A stretch of DNA of 64,000 nucleotides from UMGS1279 sp045630265. GTDB lineage: Bacteria; Bacillota; Clostridia; Oscillospirales; Acutalibacteraceae. Below are positions 56,979 to 64,000 of the stretch, one piece after another. Position 1 is the stretch's first letter. Every line of letters starts with the position of its first letter. The notes under the pieces were generated by a model. That model was not told the DNA's origin. It ran no database searches and was given only the letters and a program-made list of their open reading frames with translations. Made by a program: the position numbers and the translations under genes. The stretch lies in the NCBI GenBank assembly GCA_045630265.1, contig JAZQSV010000041.1, positions 1 to 64,000 of the forward strand, read 5' to 3'.

Positions 56979-57016
56979 CAAAAGGACGTGTAGAATCTGC
57001 TCTACACGTCCTTTTG
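56979..57016 (-). terminator. Terminator of the HAD gene
   Basis: A 16-bp perfect inverted repeat (56979-56994 with 57001-57016) lies after the HAD gene and just before the promoter of the ICMT-like gene, keeping the two units apart. Confidence 0.85.
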
Positions 57017-57049
57017 AATCTCCATTTATAATATATATGTGTGGGCGGA

Positions 57050-57859
57050 TTAATCGTGTTGGCCTATTTTTTTAATAATAGTCTTAACAATTTCATCCAG
57101 CTTGCCACCTTCACAGTAGTTTGCTTCGGCAATAAAGTCTACGCGGTTTGCAGCTAAAAGTTGTTCTGCCGTTTCCTTTTTGTGTTTACGGAATACTGCA
57201 ATAGAATGTCCCATATTAGTCTTTACAAGCTTCATACAAGGCACATCGGTGAGTCCGTCGCCGATATAAATCATATTCCTAAAGGGAATTCGGCGCTCCT
57301 TTTCGGGCACGTAGGCGTTTAGAGCTTCGTCGTTCCAGACGTCCAGTACACCCTTATTTATTCTAAAAAGAAACTGTGTTTTATTGGTGTAGTTTACCGT
57401 AAGTTTCGGCCAGGTGGCAACGCCGTTTTGGTTGTACAAAAATTCGCATGCATATACTTTTTTGAAATGATTTTTTATGGCAGAGCCCTCAATAATTTCT
57501 TTGATTCCTGAAGAAATAATGTAATGCTCAATTATAATGCCGTTTTCCTTGCCGTAGTTATCTATGCGGCGAAACCATTCCTCTACACCGGGATAATATT
57601 CAATGTCGCGGCCTAATGAGACAAGCGCATCTCTTGTAATATGAACGCCCTTTTCATGCGTCTTTTTTAGCATTAAATACAAATAAGCTAGAATTGAGTC
57701 CATATTTTGCTCTTCACAAAGTGACTTGGCTTCATCCCAAAACTGCTTCGAAGTAATACCCAAGCTGGGTATAAAGCCATACTCTTGCATATCTTTGGTG
57801 GATAGGGTTTTATCAAAATCGTACATTATAGCAACAATGTGTTTTTGTGGTTTTGCCAC
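57050..57859 (-). CDS. HAD superfamily hydrolase
   Basis: A 269-residue HAD protein. Motif I is MYDFDKTLS with the two catalytic Asp, motif II lies in HYIISSGIKEII, and motif IV is YIGDGLTDVPCMK. A large helical cap sits between motifs I and II (subclass I), as in phosphoserine phosphatase and related phosphatases. The substrate is unknown. It has its own terminator and a GGGGG-type site upstream of the start. Neighbours do not indicate a pathway. Confidence 0.88.
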   Translation of the reverse strand: MAKPQKHIVAIMYDFDKTLSTKDMQEYGFIPSLGITSKQFWDEAKSLCEEQNMDSILAYLYLMLKKTHEKGVHITRDALVSLGRDIEYYPGVEEWFRRIDNYGKENGIIIEHYIISSGIKEIIEGSAIKNHFKKVYACEFLYNQNGVATWPKLTVNYTNKTQFLFRINKGVLDVWNDEALNAYVPEKERRIPFRNMIYIGDGLTDVPCMKLVKTNMGHSIAVFRKHKKETAEQLLAANRVDFIAEANYCEGGKLDEIVKTIIKKIGQHD

Positions 57860-57932
57860 TTTTTCACCCCCAAAAAATTAAATGTTTTATTATTAATATT
57901 ATACCATTTTTGCACAATTTTTCAATACTGAC

Positions 57933-57990
57933 AAAAACCGTCCTATCCATTCAACACGCTTTTAGCAACGTGGATGTTTAGGACGATTTT
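57933..57990 (-). terminator. Terminator of the DUF4353 lipoprotein gene
   Basis: A long imperfect hairpin (outer arms AAACCGTCCTA and TAGGACGATTTT) is followed on the minus strand by TTTTTGT, immediately after the stop at 57994. Confidence 0.75.
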
Positions 57991-57993
57991 GTT

Positions 57994-59526
57994 TTATGGG
58001 GCTACAGGGGCAATGCCGACAAATTGATTGCCACCTTTTAAAATTGTAAAGATGGTTGAGGCCTCACCTTCTATATTGGAGGATGGCATACTTCCGGGCA
58101 TTTGCGGTCTTTCACCATTCGGCATTTCGCCTTGCGGAAATTCGGGGCGCTCTCCTTTTGGCGGTTCGCCGCCTGGCATTTGGGGGGCTTGTGCGTTTTG
58201 GTTAGGCTCGGGCGGGCTAGCTAGTTCTCCGTTTGTCATTTGAGGCCTTTGCCCGTTCGGAATCATACCCTGCATATTTTGCGATTTAACACCTGTAAGC
58301 TGGGTGGTTCCTTTGAAAAACACATAATCGTCTGGGGCAAGCTCATTGTTTGCAACAATAAGGTAGGTAAAGGCGTTTTTGGGAGAATATTCACCCACAA
58401 CGTCGCCCTTAGAGTTTTTAAGAGTATAGGTTGTATCACCATTTTGGCGTGAGGCAAAGTTAAACACAACATAGGTTTGCGCGCCGCCTGCGATTCGGTC
58501 AAGCATATTTCCAGTGGCCGTTACATGGCCGCCGTTTATATAAATGCCTTTGTCTGAGTCGATTCCCGCATCACCGCTTGTAGAACAGGCAAAGGAGTTT
58601 ACAAAACCGTCGTTGATTATAAGCCAACCGTTTGAATCAATTCCGTCTCCCTCGCCGGTTTTACCGTTACAAAGAATGTTTAACTTTCCGCCGTTTATTG
58701 TGGTAACCGAAACGCCGTCTTCGTTAGTGTTGATGCCATCATTACCTGAATTTATATGAATAATTCCGCCGTTTATGGTAAGGTGTAGCTCGCTGCCCAA
58801 CCCCTCGTTTTCAGCGTTAATGTTTAATACGCCGTTTCCTGTTTTTTCGCCGGTTATATTCATTGACATTTTAGAGTAGAAAGCCCCGTCATATTTATGA
58901 AGCTTATTTGCATCCTCAACTTCGGATTTTTCCTCGTTTAAAATAACGCTGTCAGGCTTATAAATCTTGGCTACGTAGGAGCCGTTTATATTATTTATAG
59001 TGTTATCGGCAATAATTACATTAGCGCCTGCCGATTTTGTATCTACATCCATTTTGGCGGATTCTTCGTCCTTTTCAGCGCATTCATATACGTTATAGAA
59101 AATAATAGCAGGTGCAACCTTACAAGTAATATCAACATTATTAAGAATCAGTGTTACTACTGCATTGGGGTCTGTTTCTGCATCTTCACCCAGGTCGATT
59201 GCTATTTGCCCCAGTGAGAGTGTTCCACTCAAGACATATCTGCCTGGTTTTGTAATGTGAACAACAGTATGTGCATCTGCTTCACTTTGTTCGTGTTCGT
59301 CTTGCTTTTCTCCCTCACCATAGGTGAAATCTTGTCCTGCAAGATAAAACACAATGTCATTGGCAGAATAAACCGCCTGTGTAGCATCACTTGTAATCTC
59401 TTGTCCGTCAACTGTAATTTTGTTATCGGATAAGTTGATTTGAGTTCCTTCATTTTTTTGTTCGTTAGAACGACAACCTGAAAGCAAAAGGGTTAGCACC
59501 ACAAAACACGCTAATATTTTTTTCAT
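57994..59526 (-). CDS. Carbohydrate-binding-domain (DUF4353) lipoprotein
   Basis: A 510-residue lipoprotein with lipobox LLSGC, then a right-handed beta-helix-like domain in which each turn carries GGxxNIxxGxDGI-type repeats (TINGGIIHINSGNDGINTNE, TINGGKLNILCNG, IYINGGHVTATG). This is the pattern of DUF4353 'carbohydrate-binding domain' proteins. The last 100 residues include a Pro/Gly-rich low-complexity stretch of PxGExPxGxxP repeats. In other Firmicutes, such proteins are frequent neighbours of CotH, VTC and DUF4956 genes, so it may belong functionally with the set at 33.9-37.0 kb although it lies 21 kb away. Confidence 0.88.
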   Translation of the reverse strand: MKKILACFVVLTLLLSGCRSNEQKNEGTQINLSDNKITVDGQEITSDATQAVYSANDIVFYLAGQDFTYGEGEKQDEHEQSEADAHTVVHITKPGRYVLSGTLSLGQIAIDLGEDAETDPNAVVTLILNNVDITCKVAPAIIFYNVYECAEKDEESAKMDVDTKSAGANVIIADNTINNINGSYVAKIYKPDSVILNEEKSEVEDANKLHKYDGAFYSKMSMNITGEKTGNGVLNINAENEGLGSELHLTINGGIIHINSGNDGINTNEDGVSVTTINGGKLNILCNGKTGEGDGIDSNGWLIINDGFVNSFACSTSGDAGIDSDKGIYINGGHVTATGNMLDRIAGGAQTYVVFNFASRQNGDTTYTLKNSKGDVVGEYSPKNAFTYLIVANNELAPDDYVFFKGTTQLTGVKSQNMQGMIPNGQRPQMTNGELASPPEPNQNAQAPQMPGGEPPKGERPEFPQGEMPNGERPQMPGSMPSSNIEGEASTIFTILKGGNQFVGIAPVAP

Positions 59527-59604
59527 ATTGCACCTCGATGAACTATAATATGATGTTTTTATTGTAACATATTTACATATAAAAAAGTGAACTGATTGTA
59601 AAAA

Positions 59605-59634
59605 ATCGCCCTGCCCAGTGTTCGGCAGGGCGAT
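59605..59634 (-). terminator. Terminator after the leucine-rich repeat gene
   Basis: An 11-bp GC-rich stem (59605-59615 with 59624-59634) is followed on the minus strand by TTTTTTAC. It is the first terminator downstream of the gene at 59708. Confidence 0.88.
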
Positions 59635-59707
59635 AAGTTTGCTTTATAAATCTAATTAATTAGATTCTTTGATAGTAGACTGCGCAGCAGTACGCAAAAG
59701 AGGGAAA

Positions 59708-60643
59708 TTAATCAATAATTTTGTATTGAGGATAAGTTTCCTTTATGTGTTTGGCGATTTTAGGATTTGTGTCATAAAAACGCACAAAGGTATTTTTATT
59801 AAAAGCCATTGCTCCTATATCTTCTAAACTTCGAGGCAGTTCAATTTCTTGCAGATTTTGACAATCTTCAAATGCACTTGTGCAAATCATTTTCAGGCCG
59901 TTGTTTAAAACAACCTTTTTTAAGTTAATACAATTAGCAAACGAAAATGTCCAGATACCCTCAAGCGAATGAGGACATATTATAGCTTCAATATTTTCGT
60001 TATTACAAAAAACTTGATGAGAAATATGAACTGTTCCTTCTGGAATTTGTAAAACTTTATCCGTGCCATTATATTTTAAAAGTTGCCCGTTTACCACAAT
60101 AAAATCTTCTGTGAATTGCTCAAACCATTTTGTGCCATCAAATGAGTTTGGCGAAACCCAAGTTTTTGGGTTTAAAAATGTAACAGTGTCTAAATTTTTA
60201 CACTTTTGAAACGCACCATTGCCTATAAAGGTTAAAGATTTTGGGAGTGTAATGCTTTTAATTGTGGTATTTTCATACAGAACTCGTTCTTTGATACATT
60301 CTACGCCTTCTTCAAAAACAACATTTTCCAGCGCTGTACAATGTGAAAAACATAAACTATCTATAACTTTGAATTTTCCGTTAATTTGTGCGATATGTTC
60401 TTTGGTTAAATATTTTTTAATTGCGGGAACATTATAAAGGTCTGTTGTTATAATTGCTTCATTGCCAGAATAATTAAACGCTTCCAAAACGGCATCTTCA
60501 ATAATCATTCTGTTTTTAAAATCGGCAATATAATTGGTAGCTTCCGTCAACTCGGACAGTAGTTTTTTATAGATTAATGGGGCAGATATTTTAATATAAT
60601 CAAGTTTTGATTTAGTATTGTTCAGTTCGAATATTTTTTTCAC
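59708..60643 (-). CDS. BspA-type leucine-rich repeat protein
   Basis: A 311-residue protein with at least five LRR_5 (BspA-type) repeats from about residue 95, for example LENVVFEEGVECIKERVLYE, IKSITLPKSLTFIGNGAFQK and LQEIELPRSLEDIGAMAF. It has no signal peptide, unlike surface BspA proteins, so it is probably cytoplasmic. GTG 60643 is taken as the start because it lies at the same distance from GAGGTGA as the starts of the two neighbouring genes with the same upstream module. Function unknown; such proteins are common in mobile and conflict-related regions. Confidence 0.85.
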   Translation of the reverse strand: MKKIFELNNTKSKLDYIKISAPLIYKKLLSELTEATNYIADFKNRMIIEDAVLEAFNYSGNEAIITTDLYNVPAIKKYLTKEHIAQINGKFKVIDSLCFSHCTALENVVFEEGVECIKERVLYENTTIKSITLPKSLTFIGNGAFQKCKNLDTVTFLNPKTWVSPNSFDGTKWFEQFTEDFIVVNGQLLKYNGTDKVLQIPEGTVHISHQVFCNNENIEAIICPHSLEGIWTFSFANCINLKKVVLNNGLKMICTSAFEDCQNLQEIELPRSLEDIGAMAFNKNTFVRFYDTNPKIAKHIKETYPQYKIID

Positions 60644-60652
60644 GTTCCTCAC

Positions 60653-60733
60653 CTCGTGTTCTGATTATATCATATATTATGTCCGATAAAAAGGACTTTG
60701 CAAAAAAATCTGCCCGAAGAAATTCGGGTAGAT
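60653..60733 (-). promoter_or_regulatory. Shared promoter module (copy 1) with upstream terminator
   Basis: Minus strand: terminator stem (60708-60718 with 60723-60733, then seven T), then GCAAAGTCC-N8-GGACATAA, TATAAT (60664-60669) and GAGGTGA. The GTCC-N8-GGAC palindrome, -10 box and ribosome binding site recur before the genes at 61620 and 62207. Confidence 0.65.
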
Positions 60734-60870
60734 GGGTTTGTTTTAGGTTATGAATAATTTCATATCATTAATAGCAGCTGTAGTGCAACGCACAAAAGAG
60801 GGATTTTAGTTATTGTGATTATTTTTAACATCAGCATCCCCGCTTAAAAGCATAATAAATATTTTTTTGT

Positions 60871-61620
60871 TTATAAAATATGATACTTCCTTTTGATGGT
60901 TTTATCAACAATTATTTCTTTTGCTTTTTCAAGATTGTCAATATATTTTAAATTGCACTTTTTCACACACGGTATTTTGCACTTTTCGAATATAAATTCT
61001 ATAAATTGAATGCAAGGTGTAAATTTGGGTAACACATATTCATCGGAATAGAATGTTATTTTATTTTTAAAGTCCAACATTTCTACCTTAGTCTCAGCGT
61101 AAAGATATTCTAAATAATCCAATCCACCGCAGGCAGATTCAAAATCAATTTGTTGAATAGCATTAAGATTTTTTTCTAGTTCCGACTTGTCAAGTGGTAT
61201 TCTATCCGACATAGCTGTCTCAAAAACATATTTCCGATACTCAGTTGTGTTCACACCGATAAGCATTTCATCACACCATGCTAAATTTGTTATTGCTTGT
61301 TTTCCATATTCAGCAGCTTCACTTTGAAGTCTATACATGTTGAAATACCTTATATAATACTTTCCGTTGTTTTCAATAACATAAAAGTCATATTCTATGT
61401 TTCCATAACCACCTCTTGCCGTCTGTCCATACGTTTTATAATGAAAATAAACAACAATGTTATCATCTGTATTTCCAAAAACAAAATTTGTATATTTCCA
61501 ATTATAGTATCTGTCACAATGTTTAGAAAGTTCATACACTTGATTGTATAACACACCAATCGACTTACCCTCATTTTGTTTCTTTTCCTCTTCATATAAT
61601 TTATGACAAGGAATTTGCAT
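60871..61620 (-). CDS. Protein of unknown function in the shared-promoter array
   Basis: A 249-residue soluble protein rich in Tyr, Glu and Lys, with no signal peptide or membrane helix and no motif that I recognise. Segments such as NIEYDFYVIENNGKYYIRYFN suggest a beta-rich N-terminal half. Start ATG 61620 follows AGAGGTGA by five bases. Its AT-richness and small size are typical of immunity or orphan genes in variable regions, but no toxin partner is visible. It carries its own copy of the shared promoter module. Confidence 0.7.
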   Translation of the reverse strand: MQIPCHKLYEEEKKQNEGKSIGVLYNQVYELSKHCDRYYNWKYTNFVFGNTDDNIVVYFHYKTYGQTARGGYGNIEYDFYVIENNGKYYIRYFNMYRLQSEAAEYGKQAITNLAWCDEMLIGVNTTEYRKYVFETAMSDRIPLDKSELEKNLNAIQQIDFESACGGLDYLEYLYAETKVEMLDFKNKITFYSDEYVLPKFTPCIQFIEFIFEKCKIPCVKKCNLKYIDNLEKAKEIIVDKTIKRKYHIL

Positions 61621-61629
61621 TTCAATCAC

Positions 61630-61680
61630 CTCTTATTGTTATTATAATAGATTAACACACCGAAACAAAGGACTTCACTT
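61630..61680 (-). promoter_or_regulatory. Shared promoter module (copy 2)
   Basis: Minus strand: GAAGTCCTTT, then 21 bases to TATAAT (61641-61646), then AGAGGTGA and the start of the gene at 61620. The right half of the GTCC/GGAC palindrome has decayed in this copy. Confidence 0.6.
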
Positions 61681-61747
61681 TATAAAAACTTCAATTACTT
61701 ACTGTTTTTGATAATGTACCAAACTTCAATACACAAAAAGGGAGGAA

Positions 61748-61909
61748 TTAAATGTATGCAATTATTTCTCCCTTATCATCAACTATTTTTGCACAATAGT
61801 TATTATCTCTTTCTGGTAAAAAATAAAATCTATATTTTTTCATATTTGATTTATCAAATTTTTTTAGTATTTTCGGTTTCCAATTTTGTGTTTTACCACC
61901 AACATTCAC
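61748..61909 (-). CDS. Possible small protein overlapping the end of the preceding gene
   Basis: A 53-codon frame, GTG 61909 to the stop at 61748, overlaps the last codons of the 104-residue gene in another frame. It encodes a Lys/Tyr-rich peptide containing YFLPERDNNYCAKIVDD and GEIIAYI. It may be a coupled small gene, or the frameshifted C-terminus of its neighbour. An internal ATG at 61843 would give 31 residues. No ribosome binding site is evident. Confidence 0.35.
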   Translation of the reverse strand: MNVGGKTQNWKPKILKKFDKSNMKKYRFYFLPERDNNYCAKIVDDKGEIIAYI

Positions 61910-62207
61910 AAAACTCAAAATCGGACATTATATCTAACACTTTTGGTGTATATACTCTTGTAATTCTCAAATTCTCAATTAATTCGATTGGAACATAATC
62001 TACATAATATCTTCCACCACGACTAAGCCCCAAGACAGAAATGTTCGTTTTATTTTCGTCTGGTAATCTTTCATCCCACAGGCGTCCGCTAAGATACACC
62101 TTTGTATTTCCCTTAAATGATGCAGTTCCATATCTCAAAACACCGTTTTCGTCAATTCGGGTTTTCTTTATGTTTCCCGCAACGGCATATCTCCACAAGT
62201 TTTTCAT
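61893..62207 (-). CDS. Small protein of unknown function in the shared-promoter array
   Basis: A 104-residue protein with many charged and aromatic residues (MKNLWRYAVAGNIKKTRIDE at the start, DFEFCECWW at the end). It has no signal peptide. The abrupt Trp-Trp end and the open frame that continues in another phase suggest a possible frameshift. ATG 62207 is five bases after AGAGGTGA. Small proteins of this general look occur as immunity proteins of polymorphic toxins, but this is only an impression. Confidence 0.7.
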   Translation of the reverse strand: MKNLWRYAVAGNIKKTRIDENGVLRYGTASFKGNTKVYLSGRLWDERLPDENKTNISVLGLSRGGRYYVDYVPIELIENLRITRVYTPKVLDIMSDFEFCECWW

Positions 62208-62299
62208 TCAACTCACCTCTAATTATAATATATCACACCTTATGTCCAATTAAAAGGACTTTGCAAAGAAAAATCCCCGTGGATTGTTCCACGGGGATT
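62208..62299 (-). promoter_or_regulatory. Shared promoter module (copy 3) with upstream terminator
   Basis: Minus strand: terminator stem (62272-62283 with 62288-62299, then TTTTTC), then GCAAAGTCC-N8-GGACATAA, TATAAT (62222-62227), AGAGGTGA and the ATG at 62207. It is closely similar in order and sequence to copy 1. Confidence 0.65.
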
Positions 62300-62329
62300 C
62301 GATTGGGTTTATAAAGTCAGCAAACTAAA

Positions 62330-62604
62330 TTACTTGCTTTCCTTAATTGCAGCCTGTACTGCTTCGGCCGAGCCGCACTAAGCCCTTAAAGCCGCATAAA
62401 CAAAGGCTTTGCGAGTATCAGACCATTAAAATTCGGCACCTTTTGAGAGGGCTGTCTTACGCCTTTCCACCCTAACAGCAACATTAAAAATCAGGCAAAA
62501 ACTAAAAATTCATACATTTTTCGCCCCGTTTTTCACCCAAATAACACCTGATTGCTCATCCTAACAGCAACTATACAGCTACTATCGACCAGCATTAAAA
62601 ATAG
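62330..62604 (-). repeat. Degenerate stretch with direct repeats and a decayed coding tail
   Basis: No intact gene is present. On the minus strand a broken frame (with an internal stop) ends in AEAVQAAIKESK, resembling the end of a similar decayed frame (TAAQSTIKESN) near 59654-59690. The sequence CCTAACAGCAAC occurs twice (about 62474 and 62561), each followed by an ATTAAAAAT-type stretch, and AATCAGG/CCTGATT form an inverted pair. This looks like the residue of a mobile or duplicated element. Confidence 0.45.
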
Positions 62605-63270
62605 TTATTTCTTTTTGCCTCTGCGCTGGTAGTCAGCGTTGATATCCTCACTCCAATCCGCACTAAGAGGTGCGCTTGCTCTGACATTGCAAACTGCTTT
62701 TGCAACCGACTCATAAAGAATATGAGTGCCCTCACCGTCAGCATTGTAGTTCACTGCTCGGTCAGCACCTATACCATAACGGGATGCTGTTTCAACCGCA
62801 TCAATATTAGCACCGATGAAAAGGAACTCCCAACCGTATTTTTCTTTCTGTCGCTCAATCATCTTTTTAACCTGTTCGCTTGTGTACTTATTACTTGCGT
62901 TTTCTTGACCGTCGGTTGTAATAACAAACATTGTATGCTCCGGTACATCCTCAGGACGAGCATACTTGTGTATGTTACCAATATGATGAATTGCCCCACC
63001 GATAGCATCGATAAGTGCAGTACAACCACGAACTGTGTAATCGTTGTCGGTCATCTTTGGAATGTCATGGAGTTTTACGCGATCGTGCAGAACTTCACTC
63101 TCATCATCAAAAAGCACAGTAGATACATAGCAACCGCCGTCATGTTTCTTCTGCTTTTCAATCATCGAGTTAAAACCACCGATTGTGTCATTCTCAAGCC
63201 CTGCCATAGAACCGCTACGATCCAAAATAAATACGAGTTCAGTAATATTGTTTTTGTTTGTATTTTTCAT
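62605..63270 (-). CDS. von Willebrand factor A domain protein
   Basis: A 221-residue single vWA domain. The metal-ion-dependent adhesion site is intact: DRSGSMAG (DxSxS), the Thr in GCTALIDAIGG, and ITTDGQEN (Asp). There is no signal peptide, so it works in the cytoplasm, like the TerY/YfbK-type proteins found with chaperones, phosphatases or stress systems. ATG 63270 follows GAGAGG by nine bases; the longer frame starts inside that site. The C-terminus is basic (YQRRGKKK). The partner is unknown; the only neighbour on the strand is the partial gene to the right. Confidence 0.9.
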   Translation of the reverse strand: MKNTNKNNITELVFILDRSGSMAGLENDTIGGFNSMIEKQKKHDGGCYVSTVLFDDESEVLHDRVKLHDIPKMTDNDYTVRGCTALIDAIGGAIHHIGNIHKYARPEDVPEHTMFVITTDGQENASNKYTSEQVKKMIERQKEKYGWEFLFIGANIDAVETASRYGIGADRAVNYNADGEGTHILYESVAKAVCNVRASAPLSADWSEDINADYQRRGKKK

Positions 63271-63362
63271 AATAGAAAACCTCTCTTTCATTTGATGTCA
63301 TCATTGTACACCAATAAAAGAGAGGTTAGGTCGCTTCGCAAGCGACAAATTAAAAACCGAAT

Positions 63363-64000
63363 TTAAAAATATTTTGAATAATAGGAACCCAAATTCTGAA
63401 CCAAAATCAATGCATTAATTATGTTCTCACGGAATGCATCTACGTTAGTATCAGTTTGTTGAAATTTAAAATCTTTATAAAACTGTTTTCCTAAGTCGAA
63501 AGCATTTTCAAGTGGTTCATGTTTTTCTTCATCAAAGTTGCTTTGTATCCTGCCTCCCCAAGCATCGCTCGGGCTATAAGAACATAAGAGTTTAGCTGCA
63601 CAACCATCATCGATGGGGTTTGCGCTAAAACATGTATACTCTATGGCTTTTGCAAATAAATATCCAAATAGATTTGCTAAAAGTTCATCATTGTCAGACT
63701 CTACATCAGTAGGCAAAGCTTCAAGCATTTGTTTTGCATTGTTTTCAAACTCGCTTAAATTTGCTGAATCACATAACACAGCTTCAAAATGTTCTTCATC
63801 TTTTAGAATGCCGTGAAAAAGTGCTCTTGCTTTAATTGCTTCAGAAACAGATTTCGGAAATTCAAAATCCTCCAACGGATTATTTATCTCTGGCTTTTGA
63901 TCAAATGTAAAATGATACCTCGAATTCTGAGAGGTTGTAAGTTTTACAATATTCCCGTTTTTATCCAACTCAATAAAAACAATCGACGTGTAATTTGTTT
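63363..64000 (-). CDS. Unknown protein, 5' end outside the window
   Basis: The frame stays open to the right edge, so at least 212 C-terminal residues are present and the start is missing. The visible part is acidic and helical, without membrane segments or known motifs; it includes FGYLFAKAIEYTCFSANPIDDGC. An internal TTG at 63968 has no ribosome binding site. It lies about 90 bases upstream of the vWA gene on the same strand, so the two may form one transcription unit. Function unknown. Confidence 0.65.
   Translation of the reverse strand, partial: TNYTSIVFIELDKNGNIVKLTTSQNSRYHFTFDQKPEINNPLEDFEFPKSVSEAIKARALFHGILKDEEHFEAVLCDSANLSEFENNAKQMLEALPTDVESDNDELLANLFGYLFAKAIEYTCFSANPIDDGCAAKLLCSYSPSDAWGGRIQSNFDEEKHEPLENAFDLGKQFYKDFKFQQTDTNVDAFRENIINALILVQNLGSYYSKYF

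Noticed and set aside
62474..62575. Repeated CCTAACAGCAAC read as CRISPR or integron attC sites
   Set aside because: Only two copies, unequal flanks, and no associated cas or integrase gene in the window.

Overview
The window reads as low-to-mid GC Firmicutes chromosome, most likely a spore-forming member of the Clostridia (the Oscillospirales/Ruminococcaceae range would fit, but this is inference from gene content only). Evidence: strong AGGAGG ribosome binding sites, frequent TTG/GTG starts, many consensus TTGACA-17-TATAAT promoters, a sporulation sigma factor (SigG), a PdaA-type cortex deacetylase, DUF951, DUF1292, DegV and DUF3048 proteins, a TPP riboswitch on thiT and a purine riboswitch. 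No rRNA, tRNA, CRISPR array or intact insertion sequence was seen.

Layout. 0-9.3 kb: mixed short transcription units (TspO, HAD phosphatase, DUF3048 lipoprotein, ApgM-type mutase, DegV, a membrane-anchored polysaccharide deacetylase), a strongly promoted putative non-coding RNA (about 7.48-7.86 kb, minus strand) and a secreted-type M14 peptidase. 9.4-25.5 kb: housekeeping (DUF951, prfA, sua5, coaE, M18 aminopeptidase, nudix, TPP riboswitch-thiT, rpsO-pnp, DUF1292, a probable 6S RNA, an XRE/SLOG pair, comM, alr), including a second M14-like protein that has lost its catalytic residues. 25.7-30.1 kb: sigG, a surface-anchored endonuclease I, and a TGS-nucleoside kinase behind a guanine-class riboswitch whose terminator overlaps the aptamer, predicting ligand-activated expression.

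30.2-45.8 kb is the centrepiece: ten minus-strand genes, tightly packed or overlapping apart from one structured spacer, from a perfect promoter at 45.77 kb to a terminator at 30.18 kb. In transcription order they are pelD, pelE, pelA (deacetylase only), pelF, pelG, a CotH-kinase lipoprotein, a VTC-type polyphosphate polymerase domain protein, a DUF4956 membrane protein, a GGDEF/EAL protein with a dead GGDEF and intact EAL, and a dCache-HAMP-GGDEF cyclase. This is a Gram-positive Pel exopolysaccharide operon with its own c-di-GMP synthesis, degradation and receptor modules and an attached CotH/VTC/DUF4956 set. PelD is itself fused to an HD-GYP domain. A 278-base multibranch inverted-repeat element lies between pelD and pelE.

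46-56 kb: a MATE exporter, a PdaA-like lipoprotein, and a seven-gene catabolic operon (TIM-barrel isomerase, two Gfo/Idh/MocA oxidoreductases, PIG-L deacetylase, NagB-like isomerase, PfkB kinase, class II aldolase) with a divergent AraC regulator; the enzyme set predicts breakdown of an N-acylated sugar or aminocyclitol by an undescribed route. 56-64 kb is accessory: an isoprenylcysteine methyltransferase-like protein with a possible small ORF behind it, a HAD protein, a DUF4353 lipoprotein of a kind often found near CotH/VTC genes, then an array of three unrelated small genes sharing nearly the same promoter module, a degenerate repeat-bearing stretch, a von Willebrand A protein and an unknown gene cut by the right edge.
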